A stretch of DNA of 64,000 nt from JAOAGA01 sp964540515. Its GTDB lineage: Bacteria; CALINM01. Of the stretch, positions 58,094-64,000 are shown piece after piece; within the stretch, counting starts at the first letter, position 1; the number at the start of each line of letters is the position of its first letter. The notes under the pieces are model-generated. The model saw nothing but the letters and a program-made list of their open reading frames with translations, was not told where the DNA came from and did not search any database. A program made the translations under genes and the position numbers. The stretch is from contig CAZIMS010000003.1 of the NCBI GenBank assembly GCA_964540515.1, positions 62,001 through 126,000 of the forward strand, read 5' to 3'.

Positions 58094-59164
58094 TTAAAAA
58101 AATATCTTAATAATAGCCTTATTTAGCCACTTTCCAGAAAAAGGCGGATACCCTAATTTTTCAGAGAAAAGACCTTTATTTTCTAACCTCTTTAATAACC
58201 AGAGGGAACCAAAAAGCTTCCACAGCCTAAGTATTAATCTCTCTTTATAAAATCTATTGTCTAGTTTTTTTAAAAAAGTATTATAGTAGGAGAAATCATT
58301 ATTTACTATAGAATGGGCTACGTAATAGCCAGAGAGATAGGCGCTATCAATCCCACCACCGTGTAGAGGCGAGCAAAGCCCTAAAGCATCTCCCAATAGA
58401 ATTATATTTTTATTCATAAAGGTCTTCATCCTTTTGGTTGGTATCGGTGAAGAGGAGTAACCTTCAATATTATAATCACAAAACTTATTTTCTACCATCT
58501 TATTTAATAAATCTCTTAAGTTAATAGAGTTTCTTCTCTTTATCAGGAGCCCCAATCCTGCATTAGCTCTTTTTATCTCATTATTCTCTTTACGAGGAAA
58601 AAGCCAGAAATATCCTGGTGGTTTGTCAAAGACTTTTACGTAGAAAGTACCTTCATACTTGCTAAAGTCACCCTCTAATTTATACTGAAGAGCTGGAATA
58701 AGATTTTTTCGATACTCCGATACCTCTCTTTTAGGGAATAGATGATGTGTTACGCCATAAAAGCCCGAACAATCTAATAAGTAATCATATTTTGAAGATA
58801 GTTTTTTTATCTCATTTTTTTCAATTTTAGTGTTTTCAAATATTTTTACTCCCAAAGTAGTTGCCTCTTTTGCTAAATTTTTCTGCCATTTAGTCCTATC
58901 AAAGGTTAAGATATTGCTGTTTTGTGGTAGGTTTACTACAATCTCTTTTTCTGCTAATAATATAATTTTTTTGACTCTCATTTTTTCTGGAAGCTCAATG
59001 TTTAGTGTTCCGAAGAAATCAAAAAAACCTTCTGCACAGATGATATTATCTCCTATTTTTCCCCTTTCAAATAGATGGATTTCATGATTTTTATTTAAAC
59101 TTGCAAGATGAATTGATGCAGATAGACCAGCTGGTCCAGCACCTATTATAGCTATCTTTTTCAT
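58094..59164 (-). CDS. FAD-dependent geranylgeranyl reductase family protein
   Basis: The 356-residue flavoprotein has the FAD dinucleotide motif IGAGPAGLSASIHL near 6-19, a LFERGKIG following the second strand, and the C-terminal ribityl/FAD motif LLGDALGLCSPLHGGGIDSAYLSG (near 255-278, by position). The PLHGGGI is typical of geranylgeranyl reductases, which saturate isoprenoid chains. Members also act in quinone and lipid metabolism. The substrate is unknown. It overlaps the HEAT-repeat gene by 4 bases and is 1 base from the GH13 gene, so the three form a leftward operon. Confidence 0.87.
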   Translation of the reverse strand: MKKIAIIGAGPAGLSASIHLASLNKNHEIHLFERGKIGDNIICAEGFFDFFGTLNIELPEKMRVKKIILLAEKEIVVNLPQNSNILTFDRTKWQKNLAKEATTLGVKIFENTKIEKNEIKKLSSKYDYLLDCSGFYGVTHHLFPKREVSEYRKNLIPALQYKLEGDFSKYEGTFYVKVFDKPPGYFWLFPRKENNEIKRANAGLGLLIKRRNSINLRDLLNKMVENKFCDYNIEGYSSSPIPTKRMKTFMNKNIILLGDALGLCSPLHGGGIDSAYLSGYYVAHSIVNNDFSYYNTFLKKLDNRFYKERLILRLWKLFGSLWLLKRLENKGLFSEKLGYPPFSGKWLNKAIIKIFF

Positions 59165-59637
59165 CTCTCCAGATTTTTTAGGGCTTCTTTGACATACTTT
59201 TGTACAAGAACGTTATCATCTTCCTTAAGGATGTCTTTTAGATAATCTATAGCCCTCTTATCGCCAATCTGACCTAATGATCTTGCCGCAGAGCGTTTAA
59301 CAGCAGATGAACTATCCTTTAGTGCCATCACAAGCGCATCAAAGGCCTCATTTGTTTTCAACATTCCCAATGCCTTTGCAGCAGATTTTCTCACCCATTC
59401 GTCTTTGTCTTCCTTTAAGGATCTTATAAGATAAGGTATTGCTTTACGGTCACCTAATTCACCTAAGGTAAAGGCTGCGTTATCCCTCACAAGAGCGCTT
59501 GGGTCTTTTATTAAAAGCTCAATGACCTTATCAACAGCTATGACAATCTTTAACTTCCCTACCTCTTGAACCGCCGAGGTTCTAATAGCAGGAAGAGGGT
59601 CATTTAGGGCTTCCAAAATTTTTTCTTTATCAGTCAT
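59161..59637 (-). CDS. HEAT-repeat protein
   Basis: A 158-residue protein of about five HEAT/PBS-lyase-type repeats of about 31 residues. Each contains the pattern DPxxxVRxxAAxxLGxLGD (for example DPSALVRDNAAFTLGELGD near 46-64; VKRSAARSLGQIGD near 111-124). Such repeats form a right-handed alpha solenoid for protein contact. No catalytic residues. The ATG lies 16 bases downstream of the tRNA-Arg gene on the minus strand, so processed readthrough from the tRNA promoter could supply its mRNA (inference). Confidence 0.88.
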   Translation of the reverse strand: MTDKEKILEALNDPLPAIRTSAVQEVGKLKIVIAVDKVIELLIKDPSALVRDNAAFTLGELGDRKAIPYLIRSLKEDKDEWVRKSAAKALGMLKTNEAFDALVMALKDSSSAVKRSAARSLGQIGDKRAIDYLKDILKEDDNVLVQKYVKEALKNLER

Positions 59638-59651
59638 AATTTTTTGATTAG

Positions 59652-59725
59652 CGCGCCCGAGAGGATTCGAACCTCCAACCTGCGGATTCGTAGTCCGACG
59701 CTCTATCCAACTGAGCTACGGGCGC
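59652..59725 (-). tRNA. tRNA-Arg (anticodon ACG)
   Basis: The minus strand folds as a full cloverleaf. The acceptor is GCGCCCG with CGGGCGC, the D arm AGCTCAGTTGGATAGAGC, the anticodon loop CTACGAA and the T arm GGTTCGAATCC. The anticodon ACG reads CGN arginine codons after A34-to-inosine editing. Discriminator G is at 59652; CCA is not encoded, so it must be added after transcription. Confidence 0.95.
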
Positions 59726-59751
59726 TTGAATAAAAAATATTTTATTACAGC

Positions 59752-59801
59752 AAACATATTTTTACCATAAAAAATATGTTTCATAAAACATATGAAACAT
59801 A
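59752..59801. repeat. Two overlapping inverted repeats between tRNA-Arg and the antiporter gene
   Basis: AAACATATTTTT (59752-59763) pairs with AAAAATATGTTT (59770-59781). The second, TATGTTTCATA (59775-59785), pairs with TATGAAACATA (59791-59801). They share 59775-59781, so only one can form at a time. Read rightwards they lie 75-125 bases before the antiporter ATG. They could be operator sites or switching hairpins. Confidence 0.5.
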
Positions 59802-59875
59802 AATGAAAATAAGAGTGAGATAAAAAAACTTAATGTGTAAAGCTCATAAAGATATGGTAATATATTTAACTAGCT

Positions 59876-60829
59876 ATGCTATTTAACTTATTTGTCTTTA
59901 TAGTAGGTTTTGCCTTATTGATCTACGGAGGGAATTTACTTGTAGATGGTGCTTCATCTTTAGCTAAAAATTTAAGAATTAGCGACCTTGTTATTGGATT
60001 GACAATAGTCTCTTTTGGAACATCTGCACCAGAGTTAGTTGTAAATGTAGTAGCCTCATTAGAAGAAAAAGGTGGTATAACGGTGGGTAATGTAATTGGC
60101 AGTAATATCGCAAATATCTTGCTTATACTGGGTGTTGCATCTACCATAACATCTGTTACTGTAAAACATTCTACCGTATGGAAGGAGATACCCTTATCAC
60201 TATTGGCAGTTATAATTTTTTTTATAATTTCTAATGATATCTTAATAAATAGGGACACTCAAAATTTTATAACACGTGCAGAGGGACTTATCTTAATTTG
60301 TTTTTTCATAATCTTTCTTTCTTATGTATTTAGCATTTCAAGGTATAGTGTTGAAGAAGCCATTGAGGCCAAATACGGAAAAGCAACCTCTTTTTTTTTA
60401 ATTATATTGGGTCTATTAGGTTTAATTTATGGTGGTAAATTTGTTATTAAGTCAGGCTCAGAAATAGCAAGGACATTAGGCTTATCGGAGGAGCTTATAG
60501 GGTTTTCTATGATTGCGATAGGAACCAGTTTGCCAGAACTTATTACCAGTGCTGTTGCTGCATACAAGAAAAATAGTGAAATCGCTGTGGGAAATGTAGT
60601 GGGCTCTAATATATTTAATATCTTTTGGATATTAGGTGTTTCGGCAATTATAAACCCCATTCCTTTTTCTGATATTTATAATGCCGATACCTTAATTCTT
60701 ATTTTAGCAAGCCTTTTATTGTTTATCTTTAACTTTACCGGAAAAAGACAGACACTTCATAGGAAAGAAGGGTTACTTTTCTTGATAACTTACGTCTTTT
60801 ACCTGATATTTATCTTTATTAGAGGGTAG
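59876..60829 (+). CDS. Calcium/sodium antiporter (CaCA family, YrbG-like)
   Basis: The 317-residue inner-membrane protein has ten hydrophobic helices in two inverted halves. Alpha-1 is TIVSFGTSAPELVVNVVAS near 43-61 with GNVIGSNIANILLILG near 71-86. Alpha-2 is IAIGTSLPELITSAVAA near 217-233 with GNVVGSNIFNIFWILG near 241-256. The conserved acidic residue in each SAPE/SLPE pair binds the cation. The antiporter uses Na+ or H+ to expel Ca2+. No Shine-Dalgarno precedes the ATG, and a TATATT lies 10 bases before it with no clear -35. It is followed by the patatin gene. Confidence 0.92.
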   Translation: MLFNLFVFIVGFALLIYGGNLLVDGASSLAKNLRISDLVIGLTIVSFGTSAPELVVNVVASLEEKGGITVGNVIGSNIANILLILGVASTITSVTVKHSTVWKEIPLSLLAVIIFFIISNDILINRDTQNFITRAEGLILICFFIIFLSYVFSISRYSVEEAIEAKYGKATSFFLIILGLLGLIYGGKFVIKSGSEIARTLGLSEELIGFSMIAIGTSLPELITSAVAAYKKNSEIAVGNVVGSNIFNIFWILGVSAIINPIPFSDIYNADTLILILASLLLFIFNFTGKRQTLHRKEGLLFLITYVFYLIFIFIRG

Positions 60830-60878
60830 ATTAAAAAGATAATTATTTTATCTAATCCTTAAGAGCTCACATGCATAC

Positions 60879-60907
60879 TTGCTTGAAAAACTAAAAAAAA
60901 TTATACT
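60879..60907 (+). promoter_or_regulatory. Promoter for the patatin-queuosine operon
   Basis: TTGCTT (60879-60884), a 17-base spacer, then TATACT (60902-60907). The likely start codon ATG is at 60915, 8 bases after the -10 box, with no Shine-Dalgarno. Confidence 0.45.
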
Positions 60908-60914
60908 TAAAGCT

Positions 60915-61736
60915 ATGAAAAAGATTGGTCTGACTTTATCAGGTGGCGGGATTAGGGCTTATTCCCATTTAGGTCTGCTTTCCAACCTTGAATGGGCTAA
61001 GATTCCTGTGGATATAGTATCAGGAGCAAGCGTAGGGGCAGTTATCGGTGCTTATTATGCGGCAGGCTTGAATCTTGATATGTTGAAAAATAGGCTAAAA
61101 GAGATAGGTTTTTTTAAAATATTTAAGCCTGTTTTGCCCTTTTATGGTCTATCAGGTTTTAAAAAGATTGCAGATCTATTTTATAAAATAGGAATTCCAG
61201 AAAGTTTTGAAGACCTTAAGATACCTCTTGTTGTTGTAGCTACTGATTTGAAAAAAAGAGAGCCTGTTTATTTTAGTAGCGGAAGCCTTTGGTCTGCTCT
61301 TTTTGCTACGATTGCCTTACCAGGATTTTTTTTGCCTCTTAAAATGGGAGATATGTATCTTGTAGACGGTGGTATTACTAATAATCTACCTGTCTCTATT
61401 TTGAAGGAAAGGGGTGCCGATTTTGTAATAGCTGTGGATGTAAATAGCTTATCAAGAAAGTTTCCCCAAATAAACAGTATCTATAATGTTGTCTACGAGT
61501 CTGTAACTCTTATGGTCCAGAGAGCAACTGAGCAAGAAAGGAAGTTGGCAGATTTTATAGTTGATATAGATTTGGAAGGAATAGGTTTTCTGGATTTCAA
61601 AAAAAGAGAAGAAGTGATAAATTATTCCTATAAAAAAACCTATCAAAGGGTATTAGAACTAAAAAAAATTTTAGAGGAGAAAGGGTATGTACAGAGCGGG
61701 GGTATGGGATCACTTTTCATCAGCCCACTATCTTAG
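60915..61736 (+). CDS. Patatin-like phospholipase
   Basis: The protein, about 273 residues from the ATG at 60915, opens KKIGLTLSGGGIRAYSHLG. The oxyanion-hole GGGIRA is near residues 10-15, the GxSxG nucleophile in SGASVGAVIG near 33-42 and the catalytic Asp in VDGGITNN near 150-157, the Ser-Asp dyad of patatins. They hydrolyse acyl esters of phospholipids. The upstream in-frame TTG at 60879 would lie in the -35 box of a promoter, so it is rejected. The end overlaps queD by 50 bases in another frame, which couples them. Confidence 0.88.
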   Translation: MKKIGLTLSGGGIRAYSHLGLLSNLEWAKIPVDIVSGASVGAVIGAYYAAGLNLDMLKNRLKEIGFFKIFKPVLPFYGLSGFKKIADLFYKIGIPESFEDLKIPLVVVATDLKKREPVYFSSGSLWSALFATIALPGFFLPLKMGDMYLVDGGITNNLPVSILKERGADFVIAVDVNSLSRKFPQINSIYNVVYESVTLMVQRATEQERKLADFIVDIDLEGIGFLDFKKREEVINYSYKKTYQRVLELKKILEEKGYVQSGGMGSLFISPLS

Positions 61737-62058
61737 AAACTATCAAGGTAAATGTGAGAATTTACATGGTCATAACTGGAAGGTTGAGATTGTTGTTAAA
61801 GGTGAAAGTCTTAATAAGTCTGGTATGCTTGTGGATTTTGGGATATTAAAAAGATATCTTAAAGAAGTCCTTGATCTACTGGACCATAAATGCATAAATG
61901 ATGAGATAGATTATTTTAAAGATAAAAGCCCTTCTTCAGAGAATATTGCGAAATATATATATGACAATATGTCTGATAGGTTAAAAGATTTTGATGTTTC
62001 TGTAGATTATGTTAAGGTTTTTGAGTCAGAAAACTCTTTTGCAGTCTTTAGTGAATAG
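61687..62058 (+). CDS. queD: 6-carboxy-5,6,7,8-tetrahydropterin synthase
   Basis: The 123-residue enzyme converts 7,8-dihydroneopterin triphosphate to 6-carboxytetrahydropterin, the first pathway-specific step of queuosine synthesis. The zinc-binding histidines are in SSAHYL and LHGHNW (about His14, His27 and His29), and the catalytic Cys is in KCENLHG (Cys23). The GMLVDFG and LDHKCIND stretches complete the family pattern. The start overlaps the patatin gene by 50 bases; GGAG lies before the ATG. The downstream FolE2 makes its substrate. Confidence 0.95.
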   Translation: MYRAGVWDHFSSAHYLRNYQGKCENLHGHNWKVEIVVKGESLNKSGMLVDFGILKRYLKEVLDLLDHKCINDEIDYFKDKSPSSENIAKYIYDNMSDRLKDFDVSVDYVKVFESENSFAVFSE

Positions 62059-62078
62059 TTTTTTTGGGGGGAAAGGGG

Positions 62079-62879
62079 ATGAGAGAGATTCTTAAAGATG
62101 TACAAAATGAGCCAGATGAAAGGATGCTTGAGATACAAAAGGTTGGTATTAAAGGGATTAAATATCCAATCTATGTTCTTGATAAGCTCAATAAATATCA
62201 GCATACAATAGCAACAATAGAGATGGGGGTTGATCTGCCTCATCATTTTAAGGGAACTCATATGAGTAGATTTATAGAGATAATAAACTCCTATCGCAAG
62301 GGTATTGCTGTAAAAAATTTTAAAGACATTCTTCTTGCTATTAAAAATAAGCTGCATGCTAAATCTTCACATTTAACCATTCAGTTTCCTTACTTTATAG
62401 AGAAAAAGGCTCCTATCTCAAAGTCTAAAAGCCTTATGTCCTATAACTGCACTTTCTCAGGTACCCTTGGAGAGACCTTTGATTTCTTTCTTGAAGTTAA
62501 TGTACCCATAACGACAGTATGCCCCTGCTCAAAATCTATAAGTAAGGAAGGTGCCCACAATCAAAGGGGAAATGTTAAAGTTAAGATAAGGGCAGATGGG
62601 TTTATCTGGATAGAAGATATTATTGAGATAATTGAGAGCTCTGCTAGTTGCGATATTTATGCCATTTTAAAGAGGGCTGATGAGAAATATGTAACAGAGA
62701 AGGCCTTCTCTAACCCAATGTTTGTTGAGGATGTTGTAAGAGAGGTCTCACTAAAGCTTATGGAAGACAAAAAGATTATATGGTTTTCCGTAGAGGCGGA
62801 GAATTTTGAAAGCATTCATAATCATAATGCCTATGCTTATATAGAAAGAAAGAGAGATGGCTTCGGCAGATTTGTGTGA
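62079..62879 (+). CDS. folE2: GTP cyclohydrolase FolE2 (type IB)
   Basis: About 266 residues from the ATG at 62079, which has GAAAGGGG upstream; a TTG at 62064 is inside that Shine-Dalgarno region and is rejected. The family marks are GVDLPHHFKGTHMSRF near 54-69 and VPITTVCPCSKSISKEGAHNQRG (near 146-168, by position) with the metal-binding Cys in CPCS. FolE2 opens GTP to dihydroneopterin triphosphate and needs no zinc, using Mn or Fe. It feeds folate and queuosine, and here its location points to queuosine. It overlaps queE by 23 bases. Confidence 0.95.
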   Translation: MREILKDVQNEPDERMLEIQKVGIKGIKYPIYVLDKLNKYQHTIATIEMGVDLPHHFKGTHMSRFIEIINSYRKGIAVKNFKDILLAIKNKLHAKSSHLTIQFPYFIEKKAPISKSKSLMSYNCTFSGTLGETFDFFLEVNVPITTVCPCSKSISKEGAHNQRGNVKVKIRADGFIWIEDIIEIIESSASCDIYAILKRADEKYVTEKAFSNPMFVEDVVREVSLKLMEDKKIIWFSVEAENFESIHNHNAYAYIERKRDGFGRFV

Positions 62880-63588
62880 GGTCTTTACCTCTCTTCAAGG
62901 AGAGGGTCTTTTTGCAGGTAAAAAACAGGTTTTTATTAGATTTGCAGGTTGCAACTTAGATTGTAGCTTTTGTGACACCCTTTATGCTAAAGATTATAGA
63001 GGCGATGCCCTTTTTGAGACAGAGCCCTTCTCAAATACTTTTATTAAGGAAAGAAACCCTACTCCTCCTTTTAGACTAAAAGAGTATTTAGATCTTTACT
63101 TTCAATTAGATCCCACCATTCATAGTGTATCTCTAACAGGTGGAGAGCCTCTTTTATATTGCGAGTTTATCAAATTTTTTCTTGAGACTTATAGGGGTGG
63201 AAGGAGGTTTCATCTGGAGACAAATGGGACATTGCCAGAAAACCTAAATGAGATTATTGATCTTATTGATTTTATCTCGATGGATGTAAAAGTAAACTTC
63301 TTTGATAGCGATAAATTTATAGATGTTCAGAGAGATTTTTTAAAGATCGCAAATAAAAAAGAAGTTCAGATAAAGATTGTAGTTTACGAAGATATTAGTA
63401 TAAAAAATTTTGAGAAAGCTATTTACTTGATTGCTGATATAAACAAGGATTTACCTTTGATTATTCAACCAGATTCCCATACAAAATTTGACATTAAAAC
63501 TATCTCGAGACTATATGAGATTGCAGCTTTGAGGTTAAAAGATATAAGAGTATTTCCTCAGCTACATAAGTTTTGGGGTATTAGATAA
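62857..63588 (+). CDS. queE: 7-carboxy-7-deazaguanine synthase
   Basis: The 243-residue radical SAM enzyme makes 7-carboxy-7-deazaguanine from carboxytetrahydropterin. Cluster cysteines are in GCNLDCSFCDT (Cys32, Cys36 and Cys39). The N-terminal SLQGEGLFAGKKQVFIRFAG near 12-31 is the QueE signature, and VSLTGGEPLLY and FHLETNGT follow. With queD and folE2 it completes steps to the deazapurine; queC and queF are not seen in the window. The start overlaps folE2 by 23 bases. It ends 2 bases before the convergent CCG gene. Confidence 0.95.
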   Translation: MASADLCEVFTSLQGEGLFAGKKQVFIRFAGCNLDCSFCDTLYAKDYRGDALFETEPFSNTFIKERNPTPPFRLKEYLDLYFQLDPTIHSVSLTGGEPLLYCEFIKFFLETYRGGRRFHLETNGTLPENLNEIIDLIDFISMDVKVNFFDSDKFIDVQRDFLKIANKKEVQIKIVVYEDISIKNFEKAIYLIADINKDLPLIIQPDSHTKFDIKTISRLYEIAALRLKDIRVFPQLHKFWGIR

Positions 63589-63590
63589 TT

Positions 63591-64000
63591 TTATAAAGCC
63601 TCTGCTATGATTTCTGTGATATCCTTTATCTCAATTTTATCTTCCAAGCCCAAGACGACTCTTGTATCTTCAAAATTTGTGATGCAATAGGGACAGGCTG
63701 TAACTAAGACTTCAGCACCAATCTCTAAAGCTTGCATAACTCTAATCTTTGAGAATCTCTCTTCTTTATGGGTCTCCATCCAGACTCTGCCACCACCCAT
63801 ACCGCAACATAGTGCATTTTCCCTCTCCTCTTCCATCTCAAGTAATGTTATCCCGGCAATAGCCTTTAAGACCTCTCTTGGCTCTTCGAATATGCCCATG
63901 TGTCTGCCAAGGTAGCAAGGGTCATGGAAGACCACCTTTTTATTAAACTTTTTGTTAAATCTTAATACCCCTTCTTTAACAAGTTTATAAATTATCTCAA
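63591..64000 (-). CDS. CCG-domain Fe-S protein, C-terminal part (cut by window end)
   Basis: The frame runs to the end of the window with no stop: 136 residues are visible from about the middle of a longer protein. FHDPCYLGRH and ENALCCGMGGG, then VLVTACPYCITNFED, form one cysteine-rich CCG domain. These are found in heterodisulfide reductase HdrB/D and GlcF, LutA and GlpC-type electron-transfer proteins, where they hold a special 4Fe-4S cluster. An internal GTG (63935) could look like a start, but the sequence before it continues the family pattern. It faces leftwards and converges with queE. Confidence 0.88.
   Translation of the reverse strand, partial: EIIYKLVKEGVLRFNKKFNKKVVFHDPCYLGRHMGIFEEPREVLKAIAGITLLEMEEERENALCCGMGGGRVWMETHKEERFSKIRVMQALEIGAEVLVTACPYCITNFEDTRVVLGLEDKIEIKDITEIIAEAL

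Noticed and set aside
61600..61700. PreQ1 riboswitch before queD
   Set aside because: The queD start lies inside the patatin coding sequence, and no pseudoknot-forming aptamer pattern is visible.

Overview
The window is a strongly AT-rich chromosomal segment from a Gram-negative bacterium. The evidence for a diderm envelope is an ADP-heptose synthesis gene for LPS core (RfaE2), several lipoproteins with lipoboxes, a CpoB/YbgF-type Tol-associated protein, type IV pilins and an ExbB/ExbD/TonB-like complex. Arginine is mostly AGA/AGG, and many genes overlap by a few bases. These traits, with the gene content (class I FBPase, DUF512 radical SAM, AMMECR1, DsbC-like protein, FolE2, PilGHI-like and gliding-type Glt/Agl-like genes), resemble lineages around the former Deltaproteobacteria, Nitrospirota and Deferribacterota. 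I cannot name the taxon. A run of exactly 100 N marks a scaffold join, so this is a draft assembly.

Layout. 1-3980: end of a TPR protein, a GT2 glycosyltransferase, a TPR-tailed membrane protein and, on the minus strand, a B12-binding radical SAM enzyme. 4287-15351: housekeeping and envelope genes. They are fbp, CpoB-like, LysM, SPOR, a ParM-like actin, an NCS2 purine permease, a GlcD-type oxidase, a lipoprotein, DUF512, AMMECR1 and a DsbC-like protein carrying a CXXCH motif. 15403-36304: a long surface-polysaccharide locus. It opens with a wHTH regulator whose start codon lies inside a palindrome, followed by WbpA-, WbpI/WecB- and fused WbpB-WbpD-like enzymes. The locus also has an MntA/HepT-type toxin-antitoxin pair interrupted by the N gap, two SDR epimerases, two asparagine synthase-like amidotransferases, a frameshifted methyltransferase, four glycosyltransferases, a Wzx flippase and a YfhO-like membrane protein.

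36563-43426: rplM-rpsI, argC, two pilin genes each preceded by a sigma-54-type -24/-12 element, a strong terminator, a GT-C membrane protein and a PilH/PilI/PilG-like ABC module. 43443-46695: DnaQ-like exonuclease, RfaE2, an HD-GYP response regulator and a membrane metallophosphoesterase. 46761-54932: an eight-gene operon of periplasmic, TPR, lipoprotein, ExbB, two ExbD and an AgmX/PglI-like TonB protein. It resembles the energised part of the myxobacterial Glt/Agl gliding machine, and one ExbD has Asn in place of the proton-carrying Asp. 54898-64000: a large GH13 protein, a geranylgeranyl-reductase-like flavoprotein, a HEAT-repeat protein, tRNA-Arg(ACG), a Ca/Na antiporter, a patatin, the queuosine genes queD-folE2-queE and the end of a CCG-domain Fe-S protein.

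Themes. Several genes have a good -10 box only 5-9 bases before the start codon and no Shine-Dalgarno sequence (15403, 31428, 41005, 46761, 60915), which suggests leaderless mRNAs are common here. Surface structures dominate: polysaccharide, pili and a proton-driven trans-envelope machine. The best candidates for something new are the Glt/Agl-like operon with its asymmetric ExbD pair and the doubled sigma-54-controlled pilins.
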